Part shown: positions 30,441 to 42,073 of the stretch, in pieces
Layout: each line of letters begins with the position of its first letter
Position numbering within the stretch: position 1 is the stretch's first letter
Assembly: GCA_030704615.1 (NCBI GenBank)
Contig: CM060733.1
Location: forward strand, 31,806,001-31,870,000
DNA: 64,000 nucleotides
Direction of reading: 5' to 3'
DNA from: Takakia lepidozioides
Taxonomy: Eukaryota; Streptophyta; Takakiopsida; Takakiales; Takakiaceae
Translations under genes and position numbers: made by a program
The notes under the pieces: model-generated
Told to the model about the DNA's origin: nothing
Seen by the model: the letters and a program-made list of their open reading frames with translations, nothing else
Database searches by the model: none

Positions 30441-33297
30441 CTAAGTCCAAGACAGTCCTCTAACAGGAGTCCCCTTGGAGCCTTTGCATATCTTTGATTT
30501 GCATTTCTTGAATGAGGGGGTCCGAATTGCCATGCAAGCCACTCTAGATCCTGGTGGGGTGCGTTCTATATGCCACTCACTATCAATGCAATCGGATTCC
30601 TGCACCATGGCCACCGCCTCCTCCAATGGGATTCCCGCTGCTGTGCTTATATGTTCTGCACCTGCTCCACTGGAGGAGGACCCACCTGGGAAGGGGCGGG
30701 CACACGACTCAGTCTGCAGTGGAGACACCTTTGGCACAGAGAAATTGACCCTGTCTGGCCGATGGGAATCTCCATCTGACCCTGGAAGAGTGTTCAATTT
30801 CCTTTTGCATGATCCAAATCTTTCCTCGCCTTCCAAATGGGGGATCCTGGATTGTAGAGCGGACCCTTCAGTGCATTTGTTTAGAGCTCTGGCCATCTTC
30901 GAAGGGACTCCGGACCTACTCGCAGCCCTTAGCATCAACAAAGTCGTATCAGGGCCCTTGCCTCCACCCCGTCCCATCAGAAAATTGCGGTACCTGGTTT
31001 GTTGTGTAAGTGCACGCACCATGTCATCAGCAGTGGCCACATACAAGTCACGACCTGCTTTGGTAGACTGCTGCATCCAAGCGTTGTGAACAGTCTCCGC
31101 CAAATTACAGGATGGCATGTCGGCCAAGTCCTCCGGATATGTCCTGCAGGAGGCATTGCATGGATATGTGAGGAACGAAAACAAATGGTAGAGGTTCTTC
31201 AAGTGACAATCGAAGAACCCCAAATGAACAGGCACGATGCAAAATTTTTGTTTTTGGGATTGAAGAGGCTTACCGTCGTCATGAAAGCTCCCCACTGTCT
31301 GTACCTGAAGTGCCAGAAAACCAACCAGTCCTCCAACTCCTTTACGTGCGTACCTGTTGCAGCACCAGAGGAGAACCACCAAGCCCGGATTGCCTGGTAA
31401 GTGCTCTCAGCTTCTCCCATTGAGGTGGCATTCTTGTACTTGAGACAGAGCCTTCTGTGCTCCAACTGCAGGTCAGGGCGAATGCAGCGCTTTGTATGAC
31501 GTGCCAGAGATTGAGTCCAATGGAAGAGGCATGTGCGCTCCCTATTTTCCATTGGGACCTTAGGATCCCCCGAACCAAACATGCGTCGCACTGCATTGAA
31601 ATTTGCCTGTGCACTATCAGCCATGAAGCCCGCAAAATTTGTGTTTTGTATTCCATTGCGCTGCATGACGGCCAAGAGCGAATTCCACATGAGCATGGGA
31701 TTCAGTGTCCTCCGACTGCATATCACAAATTGCTATGGAGAGCACACGCTGGTACGCCGGATCATACACATGGCACGCCATGGTTGTCCAACCCTTCACC
31801 CGTTTGCAGTGATCAAACATTAACCAACATTTAGCCAAATCTCCTCCTGGTTGCATACGGCGGACAATGCTCACACCACTGCCTTCGCCCACAGCGGACA
31901 TCTTGAACAAATACACCTTGGACAAGCCCTGGCCAGGGAAGACACTGTTTTGAATGAATTCATAGCGACTCCTCCGCTTCAGGTCCATAATGTTGTCCAT
32001 GAATCCAGCAGTGCATTCTGAGTGCATTCACCTGGTTTCGAATATTGGGAGAGCTCAACACGGAGAAATGGTCCATGACTGCATTAAGCGAATCTGCATC
32101 CAGCATAAGTTGTGTCGCATCCCCTTCACCCAGTATGTGTTTCTCCAGGAATGCCTTGCTAGCTGCAAGCGCTATAGCAGAAGGTGTTGCAGAAGGGGCA
32201 TTGTGGAACTCCTGCTTCAGCAGATTTCTAGCGATGTCCACGCTATCCCTGCAACTTCCTTTGGACACAGGATGCTCGTGTGCACCCATATGAATGCAGG
32301 CACGAGTCATTGTCTTGCATCGGTGTGCCACTTGATACATACGAGCGTGGCACACAGAAACACAGGACGGGGAAAGTTTGCAGAACCTGCACACGAAAGT
32401 ATTGGTCCTGGGAGGGGCAAGCCCTGGGGTGAAAGAATTCAGGGGCACACCTTCCCACTCACTTTCGTTTGGTTGAGCGCTGTTTCTCAGGCGAGGGTAA
32501 GAAATATTCTGGCACTTACAATGCCCAACGCAGACCGACCTCCGAAATTTCAAGCCAATGTCGTTATGGATGTTCGACGTTTTTGTCCTGCACCAAGGAT
32601 GTCCGTCATGTTTCTTGTCCATGCCCTGTAAAAGCCCAGCCAGTCCAGTGGAAGAGGTGGGAGGGTTGAGCTCAAATAGGATGTCCCCATCAAACTGTGC
32701 TGGCACGTATTGAACCCGTTGCACAGGAAGGGACTCCCAATCAACAAAACGCAGCTCGCTCTTGCACCCAGGCACACCTGTGAGGGCTTTCAATTTTGGA
32801 ATGACACTCGTTATCTCTTGCAATTCGTCATCATCCAATGACGGAGTCTGCACTGGCGGAGGAATCTCAGAAACATCCTCCGAGGACGAGTCTAAAAGAG
32901 TCACGAAGGTAGTGGATGTGCTCACCTCTTGTTTCACAGGAACTGTGCCCTTCTGTTGCACGACCGATGCTGCAGTGCCAGGGGTAACGACCGATCCTGC
33001 TGATTGTCTTCTCTCTTTTCCAAGGACACGGTATGTGCCTGGAAGGACTCTCCATTTCCTTCCACACTTGCCAACCAATGGTTTCTCCAAGTGCCCAGAA
33101 TCCAAATTCCCATCCTCGTCATACACCTCTTTTTGAACAAGGAGAGAACCCAACTCCAGCGGGAACACTGTAACCAGCTCATCCTCATGAACAACTGCAA
33201 ACCCATCGTCGTCTGCAGTGGCAGTCAGTGGAAGAGTACCTGCATTGGAATGGAATCGAGCAAGTGTATCTCTCTCCCTCGACATGTTTTCCCTCAC
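30441..33297 (-). pseudogene. MULE transposase, copy 2 (broken)
   Basis: Read leftward, the first 445 residues include an acidic N-terminus and SELRFVDWESLPVQRVQYVP. Then come DKKHDGHPWC and a Cys/His-rich part (CVGHCKC, CRFCKLSP, CIHMGAHEHP) that may be a WRKY/GCM1-type finger. The frame changes near 32000 and 31700 but resumes as FDHCKR, AICDMQSEDTESH, GFMADSAQANFNAVRR and CLFHW, the same DDE/CxxH order as copy 1. An intron begins at GTAAGC after FMTT (about 31276) and ends at CTGCAG near 31165. The last part (EDLADMPSCNLAETVHNAWM, LMGRGGGKGPDTTLL) matches copy 1 at 5380-5600. The SWIM finger seen in copy 1 is missing here. I found no CATGAGC-type ends around it. Confidence 0.75.
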
Positions 33298-34231
33298 TGA
33301 ACGAAAGTTGCGGAATCCTCGAACTGATAGCCCGCAATTACCGAAAGGGGAATTAAGACAAGCAAACCGAGGTCAACAAGGGTAGCTCCAATCCAAAGGT
33401 TGCAGGTGATGCATGCAAAGGATGTAGGGATCAGATGCACCTTCACTTCGGAAACAGCAACGCCAAGAGGCACTAACCAGAAAAACTGTTTTGAAATACT
33501 ACAAGAAGCCGTGCTGTTTATGGATGAAAACAAACACTGAAAATGACATGAAACCAACCATTATGAAAAGACGGCAACAACCCTGGAGAGCAGTAAACAG
33601 GAAGACCACAAATGTCATGAGGTTGTGTTGTGCCAGAAGAGCACAGCACAAACACTGACACTGCAGAAGATACCTCGCACGAATGCGTGGCAGACATGGT
33701 CGTATCCGACAGAACCCTTTATGCCGAATGACCCCATGGCGACGGTAACGGTAAAATGCAAACCACAGGGTAGGCAGTACAACACACGTGGATGCATATG
33801 TGAAGCATAACAATTATTGCGGATCTGCAAGAACTGCTCGAAAATGAACTAGCATTAGATTTCTACGGCACATCCGAATTTGAAAGAAAGCAAGAAGGCC
33901 ACGGTGTATTGGCAGGCGGCGCAGTACATCTGACATATATCGCTAGTGCATGCAACGGATGTACTTTTTTTCTAGCGCTTTATTGCTTGGATAATACGGA
34001 GACGACGGAATGGATGAATTCTGTTCGCACACAATAACAACACCCGCATCCAAATATGGTTGACAACGTCCAATTTCGATTTTAGTTACATGCCATAGCA
34101 GCACTTGTTACAAACGTCAAACTGGAGAGCTCTAGAGGCATCGTGGGGAGCCCTTGTTTCCAAGGGAGGAGGAAGAGAAGGAAGTCACTATACTTCACGA
34201 GCTCTAGAAACAGGAATAGAGCCAGAGATAG
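33298..34231. other. No gene recognised
   Basis: Upstream of the Mutator copy 2 start there are only short open stretches. It may hold the 5' end of that element, but I found no inverted end. Confidence 0.4.
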
Positions 34232-34540
34232 AATGAGGATGGAAAGAGTGGACGAAGAGGAAAAGGAGGTAGAAGAGGGAGTAGAGGAAAGTGTGGCGAT
34301 GGAGGAGCAGGAATCAGCAGAAGAACAGCAGCCCGCCATAGTTCCAAGAACGAAGAGGACACCGCATCTGAGGGAGAGACAGATGAGATGGAAGAGGATG
34401 TTGAAGGTGGCCTCACGAGGAGTCTGCTTGCGGGAAAGAGGAAGGGGGAGAGGCTCACGTACACACTCGGCGCAGAGAGCAGCCCGAAACGAAAAGGGTC
34501 CCCGGCAATTGGGGAGTCTTCTGGAGCAGCCAAGAAAAAG
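34232..34540 (+). CDS. Candidate upstream exon: basic then acidic nuclear-type protein segment
   Basis: From an AG at 34230-34231 to a GTGAAA donor at 34541 the frame is open for 103 codons. It is a Gly/Arg-rich basic stretch (GRRGKGGRRGSRGK) followed by an acidic stretch (SSKNEEDTASEGETDEMEED) and KGSPAIGESSGAAKKK. The style is that of a chromatin or DNA-binding protein tail. It could be spliced over the hairpin array onto the ParB-like exon at 36950. That join is inferred from position and splice-like edges only, and no upstream start was identified. Confidence 0.3.
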
Positions 34541-34639
34541 GTGAAATCTTCAAGACCCACATTTGTGTTTCGTTGCTGATATGAATATAGACCACACAGG
34601 GCATCTGCACCAAGCTGAAAGCACCGCAAACTGGAAGCC

Positions 34640-36880
34640 CAAATAGTGTGCGGCAACGCACACTGTTTGGGCCTACCAATTTGGTTGATTGTTCAGGTGC
34701 GAAACGCCCAAACTTGGGACTTACAGCAGGTTCAATACAACCCAAATTGCAAGCTCAATCAGAGACAGTTGAGCTGAACATTTCCCTGCTGTTTCCGTCT
34801 CGATATCGGTTTTCCAGGATATGTATGTCAGGACGACAGAACCCTTCAGTGGCAGCTCAAACAGTGTGCGTTGGCGCACATTGTTTGAGCTGAACATGTA
34901 AGTGTTTTTTTCGGACTTCCAGGGCAGGTTTATGATGATGAAATAACCATTCAGTGGCAGCTCAAACAGTGTGCGCCAACGCACACTGTTTGAGCTGAAT
35001 ATGTCACTGCTTTTTTGGTGTTAAATTTGGACTTCCAAGGCAGGTTTATGATGATGAAATAACCATTCAGTGGCAGCTCAAACAGTGTGCGTTGGCGCAC
35101 ACTGTTTGAGCTGAACATGTAAGTGTTTTTTCAGATTGAAATTCGGCATTTAGGGCATGTTTCTGAGGATGAAATAATCCCTCACTGGCAGCTCAAACAG
35201 TGTGCACCAACGCACACTGTTTGAGCTGTACATGTCACTGCTTTTTTGGTGTTAAATTCGGACTTCCAGGGCAGGTTTATGATGATGAAATAACCATTCA
35301 GTGGCAGCTCAAACAGTGTGCGCCAACGCACACTGTTTGAGCTGAACATGTAAGTGTTTTTTCCGATTGAAATTCGGCATTTAGGGCACGTTTCTGAGGA
35401 TGAAATAACCATTCAGTGGAAGCTCAAACAGTATGCGCCAACGCACACTGTTTGAGCTGTACATGTCACTGCTTTTTTGGTGTTAAATTCGGACTTCCAG
35501 GGCAGGTTTATGATGATGAAATAACCATTCAGTGGCAGCTCAAACAGTGTGCGCCAACGCACACTGTTTGAGCTGAAGATGTAAGTGTTTTTTCCGATTG
35601 AAATTCAGACTTCCAGGGCAGGTTTATGATGATGAAATAACCATTGAGTGGCAGCTCAAACAGTGTGCGTTTGAGCTGAACATGTAAGTGTTTTTCCGAT
35701 TGAAATTCGGCATTTAGGGCACGTTTCTGAGGATGAAATAACCATTCAGTGGCAGCTCAAACAGTGTGCGTTGGCGCACACTGTTTGAGCTGAACATGTA
35801 AGTGTTTTTTCCGATTGAAATTCGGCATTTAGGGCACGTTTCTGAGGCTGAAATAACCATTCAGTGGCAGCTCAAATAGTGTGCGCCAACGCACACTGTT
35901 TGAGCTGTACATGTCACTGCTTTTTTGGTGTTAAATTCGGACTTCCAGGGCAGGTTTATGATGATGAAATAACCATTCAGTGGCAGCTCAAACAGTGTGC
36001 GTTGGCACACACTGTTTGAGCTGAACATGTAAGTGTTTTTTCCGATTGAAATTCGGCATTTAGGGCACGTTTCTGAGGATGAAATAACCATTCAGTGGCA
36101 ACTCAAACAGTGTGCGCCAACGCACACTGTTTGAGGTGAACATGTAAATGTTTTTTCCGATTGAAATTCGGCATTTAGGGCACGTTTCTGAGGATGAAAT
36201 AACCATTTAGTGGCAGCTCAAACAGTGTGCGCCAACGCACACTGTTTGAGCTGTACATGTCACTGTTTTTTTGGTGTTAAATTCGCACGTCCAGGGCAGG
36301 TTTATGATGATGAAATAACCATTCAGTGGCAGCTCAAACAGTGTGCGCCAATGCACACTGTTTGAGCTGAACATGTCACTGCTTTTTTGGTGTTAAATTC
36401 GGACTTCCAGGGCAGGTTTATGATGATGAAATAACCATTCAGTGGCAGCTCAAACAGTGTGCGTTGGCGCACACTGTTTGAGCTGAATATGTAAGGGTTT
36501 TTTCCGATTGAAATTCGGCATTTATGGCATGTTTCTGAGGATGAAATAATCCCTCACTGGCAGTTCAAACAGTGTGCGTCAACGCACACTGTTTGAGCTG
36601 TACATGTCACACTGTTCGAACTCACCTTTTCACTTTTTTCATCCAAAATCGGCCGCATATCTTGGAGTTTACAATGAACACTTACCTGGCACAAGTAGAT
36701 GTCCAATGATCATTTACATGGCAAGTGAAACAGTGTGCGTCAACGCACACTGTTTGAGCCCACTTTTACATTGTCTATTTCTGTGGAATTCGGCAACATA
36801 GGACATGTCTGTGAGGGTCAATGTACACTTACCTGGCAGCTTAAAATACTGTGCGTCAACGCACACTCTTTGAGCCCACT
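34640..36880. repeat. Tandem array of about 19 perfect or near-perfect hairpins
   Basis: Nineteen palindromes are spaced about 110-120 bases apart. The full arms are 18 bases, CAGCTCAAACAGTGTGCG and its complement, around a four-base loop. The loop reads CCAA in about nine units, TTGG in five (near 34873, 35090, 35770, 36005, 36465) and TCAA in the last three. The first unit (34644) is diverged, and one (35650) has lost part of its right arm. Two spacer types alternate, one with TTTTTTCCGATTGAAATTC and one with CTTTTTTGGTGTTAAATTC; both end in GATGAAATAACCATTCAGTG. Short ORFs starting in it are artefacts. Confidence 0.95.
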
Positions 36881-36949
36881 TTTTCATGCCTAAGCCGACG
36901 TTTCATGCCTCTCTAATATCAAGTTGAATGAACAACCCTGAAGGAGAAG

Positions 36950-37749
36950 ATGCAAAGTGTGGCAGATGAGGTCCCTTCGGGTCAGGAGAAGGAGATAATT
37001 GTTGATGTGGACGATGAGTTCTATGAAAGCAAAGCCGCTGAGATGCTGGGGGGTCAGAAGGTAAACTCTCAGCTTGTGGTGCAAAGTATGCTTGCCCCGG
37101 GTGGGAGGTTGAAGATTCCCCTGTGTAGGTTGGTTTCCATGCCCGTCGTTTGTACACCCCTCGTCAAGGACATTCTCAAGCTGGAGGCCGAGTTTGTGCA
37201 TGGGTATTTGGATGGATCCGCAGTCTTTTACGTTTCTACTAGGGATTCCAAAGGTAATGAGCTCCTCGTGGATCAGTCAATCGTGGACTCCTGGGACCCC
37301 ATTTGGAGACAGCTGAACGAATCCTTCGAACTTCTTCTCTCCAGGAAACCTTCCACCCAGGCATTCTCGGGAAAGATGTTTCACGTTTGGGATGGGAACC
37401 ACCGCTTGCTTGCATGGATGGCTGTCATTTGGAGGCTGCACTCACAGGAGGAAGAGTGGCATTACTCTGTTCGATCGATGGTGCTGGATTGTGACGGGAA
37501 CATGATGGGTCTTCTGACGGCAATGAATGATGTGAACAGGTTGGTTTCTCATTCTACATGTTCCATTTGTGGTTCCGTTCTTCTTTGATTGAAGACCTTG
37601 AATTTCATTCTGACTTATAGATATCATTCTACAGAGGAACGGAGACATCGCATGTCAAAACGAGTTTGGTTCACACACTGTATAGGATACAAAGGATAGG
37701 GCAGATGCCCTTGACCAACTTCAAGACCATCCTTTCAGCAGAGATGTAC
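36950..37749 (+). CDS. ParB/sulfiredoxin-like protein, partial (two exons seen)
   Basis: The exon to 37539 reads from an ATG as an acidic start (KEIIVDVDDEFYESKAAEML), then LKIPLCRLVSMPVVCTPL, VFYVSTRDSKGNELLVDQSI, and MFHVWDGNHRLLAWMAVI. The DGNHR motif (37391-37405, residues 148-152) sits after a beta-rich region, as in the ParB/sulfiredoxin nucleotide-binding fold (GxxR / GCHR motifs). This is an inference from pattern. A GTTGGT donor at 37540 and a CTACAG acceptor at 37634 keep the frame open into RGTETSHVKTSLVHTLYRIQ and on to about 37749, where Ty3 sequence replaces the gene. The true start may lie in an upstream exon. Truncation at the Ty3 junction suggests a broken gene. Confidence 0.5.
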
Positions 37750-39720
37750 AAGAAGTGCGAAAGCTCCAAGACATCGGAAACGTGAATTACCAGCCCGGGA
37801 ATCAGGATTATAGAAATAATCCAAGAACAGACCAAGGGGCGAGGACCAATGGTGAAGAGCTATGTTACTATTGTAATCAGCCCAGGACATCGCAAGGCAG
37901 CCTGTTCATTCTGGATAAGACACCAGAATGAGATGAGAGCTCCTGTGAATGAGGGCCCAGTGGTGGCAACTCACATGGTTAGGCCATGTGTTGTACCAGA
38001 AGTAAGTACAATGATAGTAACAAGAAGTAAAGCCAAACTAATACCTCCAGTAGAAGAGGAAGAAGATGATAATGGAAGTGGCAATGATATGCCTGAAGAT
38101 GAAGAGACTTGAAAGATGAGAAGGAACCACAAGGAAGTGGCAATACTATAAGGGAAATGCAAAAGAGTACTGATATTCCTGTGGCAGATTCCTCTGATTC
38201 TGATGGAGAAAAAGAAGGGAGTGAGGAAGAAAGGAAGAAAGAAGATGCAGACATGCAAAGTAATGAAGAGACTTTGGCTGAAGTAATATGCCAGACCAAA
38301 GCAGAAATTACCAATTGGACAGCTATTAGCTGTGGCACCTTATTGTAGGCACAGGCTGTATCAAGCAATCAATCGAATTGCCTAGGAGACAGGAAACACA
38401 GACCTGAACAGCAAGGTGACCAGTTATAATGTGAAGCCGGGAAGGGCGAGAAACAGTCATGGACTTTGATGATTCTATGCCAGTAATCCAATTGAGGATT
38501 GGGAGCACAGAACTAACTGATGTACTGATGGATGGAGGTTCTGGAGTAAATATCATGACAGACCAATTAAGGAAGAAGCTTGGTCTAAGTAACATGAAAC
38601 CAGCCCCATTTACAGTAACAATGGCAGATCAAAGAAGTGTACAGCCATTGGGATTAATAAGAGGAGTAAGATACAGATACAGAAGATGATCTTTATGATC
38701 ACAGTAACTGTGTTGAAAATGGATTGAAGTCATGGAGGCTTACTCCTTATTTTGGGACGTCCGTGGCTGAAACAGGCCAGGGTATTCCATGACTGGAATT
38801 CTCAGTTACTAACCGTGCATAATGGGATACACGAGATACAAATTACCACAAAGAAATCTAGTAGATTATCTGCTACAAGAAGACCTCGAGGAGTCAGAGA
38901 GTATGACTGGAAAGGAGGACTGGATGAGGAGCAGGAAGCTACCCTATTGTTGCACACCCAGAGTGGGAGCAGGTTGCAGAGATGCGGCTGGAAAGCCTAA
39001 GTTGTTTGAGAGGTATCTGTTGTTGTGTAGTGACATCAACACCAACTGAAGACGAAACCAGCGTTTACCCATCACATTTCTATGAAGAAAGAGAAGAGAA
39101 ATGGAAATCCTAGAAGAACCAGCCACTGTGAGCTTACAGGATGAAGTGGTGACTGGTTGGACAATCACAGCTGATGAGCAAGTGAGGGAAGTAAATGTGG
39201 GAACTAAAGAGGAACCGAGGATGGTGAAAGTAGGAGCTGATTTGGAGCCGGAATTCTTCGAAGAAGCTAAAAGCTTGTTCATCAAATACAGAGATGTATT
39301 TGCTTGGAGCTATGCGGATCTAAAAGGATACCACCTGAAGTCTGTCAGCATAAGATTGAACTGGAACCAGGGTCAGTACCAATCAAGCAGGCGAGGTATA
39401 GAATGAATCCCAACTACGCACAGAAGGTTGGAGAAGAGATAAAGAAGTTGGCTGAGGCTAAGTTTATATACCCAATAGAGTATACAACTTGGTTGTCACC
39501 CATTGTTATAGTTCCCAAGAAGAATGGCAAACTAAGAGTATGTGTGAACTATAAGAAGCTGAATGCTTGTACGAAGAAAGATCCTTTCCCTTTGCCATTC
39601 ACAGAAGCAGTATTAGACACTGTGGCAGGCCATGAGATGTACTCATTCATGGATGGCTTCAGTGGTTATAATCAAGTGCAAGTGGCAGAAGAAGACCAAG
39701 GGAAAACAACTTTCATCACC
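37750..39720 (+). pseudogene. Ty3/gypsy remnant: zinc knuckle, protease, reverse transcriptase start
   Basis: Pieces of a gag-pol polyprotein occur in the normal order but in shifting frames. A CCHC knuckle (CYYCNQ in one frame, PGHRKAAC in the next) lies near 37862-37910. There is an acidic linker. A retropepsin-like segment (38459-38689, VLMDGGSGVNIMTDQLRKKL) has DGGSG where many families have DTG or DSG. A reverse transcriptase start (39360-39720) reads LSPIVIVPKKNGKLRVCVNY, KKDPFPLPFTEAVLDTV, MYSFMDGFSGYNQVQ and TTFITN. The polymerase stops before its YxDD box, at the junction with coiled-coil sequence at 39721. It resembles the non-chromovirus Ty3 branch. Confidence 0.75.
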
Positions 39721-40990
39721 AATTGCAACAAACGGTCATGGCAAATAGAAATGAAATCTCTGTCGCTAACAAGGCTTGGAAGGAAGCCAATAATCTGCTT
39801 GCTGCCTATGCGAATTTGGTTGAACCTCATGCGAAGCGCATGAAGACTTTACAACAGCAGTTAGATATGTACAAACTCAGAGATGAGCAGACTCTCAGAG
39901 GTACCACAAGCAACTTGGTGGATAACCACCTTATGCAGGTCTGGTTAGAACAAGGGCCAGTGGAGGGCAAAGCACCACGAAAGCTCACCCAAACCGAGAT
40001 GAATGAGCTCAGACTGCAAGTGCAGAACATTGCCACAACTACTATAGACAATGTCTATAGTAGAATAGCGGAGTTACAGGAGGATGTAGACGACCTGCAG
40101 ACTCAAGTGGAGGACCTCACTTCAAATATCGACAAGAGAGTCTGTGTACCTGAGGAACAGCTAATGGCTTCTTATTTAAAAGCGAGACTTTGGCTTTTCA
40201 GTCTTCTTCCAGGAGGTGCAGGAGATGCAAATGGTACAAGAGCCAGTGCCACCAACACCACAACAAGTCACTGTGCCAGTAGCTGACCCTGTTGTTACTA
40301 CAGCCACACCACAGCCACCACGCCTGAGGTATGGGGGAATGCTGCTTTTAACCCACCTAAAACTCCAGCTGCAAGGGAGTACAGTAGGGCTATGATTATG
40401 CCCTTCAACCAAATTCCCATTGTGTTGGATTTGGCTTGGAAAGAATTTAGTCCTCCGCAGTCATTGGCACATTACTATCAAATCATGCGCATTTGGCTGC
40501 CAGGGGCAACTAGAACTAAGGTTCTTCCAAACAATCGACCCATTGAGGATCATCACTTTGCGCAGTACTGGCATGAGGCAAGTACCATGTTGAAGGAATT
40601 AATTGCCTTCCAAGTTGTACATGGATTCATTTATACCAAGACGAAAGAGGTAGCAAGTATTGTCATGGGCTGCGGGTTATACTACGCTGCTTGTTTTCTG
40701 GTACGTTATCACATTGAGCAGCACAAGATGCAATCGCGCTTTCTGAGTTATTCCAGTGGGGATCATTGGGTCTTACCTTCAGTGCCCGTACGCCGTGGCG
40801 CCAGTCATGGCCGCCGTCCCCACTCCCTTACTTTAATGCCTAGCTATGGGGCGCAGCACCAGGGAGTACCCCAGGCTGCTCGCGATGGTGGGCAGGTCCT
40901 ATCACTTAGAAAAAACACCCTCCCATTCCCAAAAAAAACACCACCCTTCCCTAGGCCTTCATGGCCTTGCTTGGGGGGGTCAAATTAGCT
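39721..40990 (+). pseudogene. Coiled-coil / gag-like retroelement fragment, copy B
   Basis: The first 390 bases are nearly identical to 240-629. The sequence then continues through DLQTQVEDLTSNIDKRVCVP, a Pro/Thr/Val-rich linker and, at about 40350-40740, a globular segment (MIMPFNQIPIVLDLAWKEFS, HYYQIMRIWLPGATRTK, HFAQYWHEASTMLKELIAFQ). I do not recognise the family. Position and the repeated occurrence suggest the structural protein of a retroelement. Frame changes near 39843 and 40110 break it. Confidence 0.5.
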
Positions 40991-41920
40991 CATAGAGAGT
41001 AGAGTGGCCTAAAACATACCTTCAGCCTGCTGGTACCTGTTTCCAGAGCTGGTATATGGTGTCAATCAGTCACTAGAGGACATAATAATATCAAGGTAAG
41101 CAAAAGCTCAATGGTAGTCCTTCCATTGACATCATGGGGTATTCCCCTTGTCAAACATGACTCAAAATTAACATAGATTCACAAGACATCCACCTCTTTA
41201 GAGGGTTTCAATTCAATCAATATTCAATATTCAAGATCAAGCTTGCTAGCCAACAAGTTTCTCGTACATAAAGAGAGAAGTGAGGATGTGACAACCTTCC
41301 AATGTGAGTGTGCTTGAGATGCTCTAAGGGTGGTACTCTAGGCAGCCCTTCTTGGTGCTCGTCTTTAGGTCCACGCCAGCCTTCCTACTCGTCTTCAAGT
41401 TATCCTCCTCTACATGAATTTGCACATAACCTCCTTCACAAATTCCCCAAGGGCCTCAAGGCCAAAATGAACTAATCTTCCTTGCCTTAGCTCTCAATCC
41501 ATCTATCTAACTAGGGAGCTTCAAGCTCCACTCCCTAGGATCTAGCCCTCCTCAAGCCAAGAACTAGCAAGCATTACAACAACAAGTTAGAGGAAACTAA
41601 ACAAATGAGCTAGATAAAGAGCAAGGAGGGCTTGGCTCTTCATTTATACTAGTTTTGAGTCCAATAAATTAAGGAGAAATATTCCTTAAACTATTGTATC
41701 CTTGGAAGAACTATAATTTAATATTCCACATGAATGAAAAGTCTTAGAGGCCAATGAAAGTTGTCTTTTCATCCATCCATATGGATGACCAGTTGGCGCA
41801 AGATGTCATTTCATCCATCCAGCTCATCCAGGCGAATTTTAGGATTTTTCATCCATTCATGAAGTAAGAACCCAATTAATTGGCTACCGTGAGTGCCGTC
41901 GACTCAATAATTTGGCGCCG
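40991..41920. other. No gene seen
   Basis: Non-coding sequence with repeated phrases such as CATCCATC and TCATTTCATCCATCCAGC near 41770-41860. No ends of a mobile element were recognised. Confidence 0.5.
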
Positions 41921-42073
41921 CTGGATAAGTGGAGCATATTTTTGTCGTTTCTCTAAGATGGATGAGGTAGGGTACACCGTACCGATCATGGTAGTATGTG
42001 AATTCGATAAAGTAGATGGTAATTTGCGGGGATGAGGAGGTAGGCGGTGGGTTATTAATGGGTAGGCCATGCA
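41921..42073 (-). repeat. 153-base LINE segment duplicated on the other side of the LTR element
   Basis: It is nearly identical to 49196-49346. On the minus strand it encodes part of the EFTY/EKRQKYAPLI module of the LINE-like family. It ends exactly at the 5' LTR with ATGCA. On the left the match stops at GGATAAGTGG (41921). Confidence 0.85.

Noticed and set aside
30475-33300. Plus-strand ORFs (up to 213 residues) over Mutator copy 2
   Set aside because: The minus strand carries recognisable DDE/CxxH motifs in the same order as copy 1; the plus frames show no family and are shadows.
34648-36801. Short ORFs of about 75-87 residues across the hairpin array
   Set aside because: They recur with each repeat unit, lie on both strands and change with unit length; they are translations of a repeat.
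34640-36880. CRISPR-like regular array
   Set aside because: The regular spacing and palindromic repeats resemble a CRISPR, but the spacers are two conserved repeat types rather than unique sequences, the period is about 115 bases, no cas genes are present and the setting is a plant nuclear genome.
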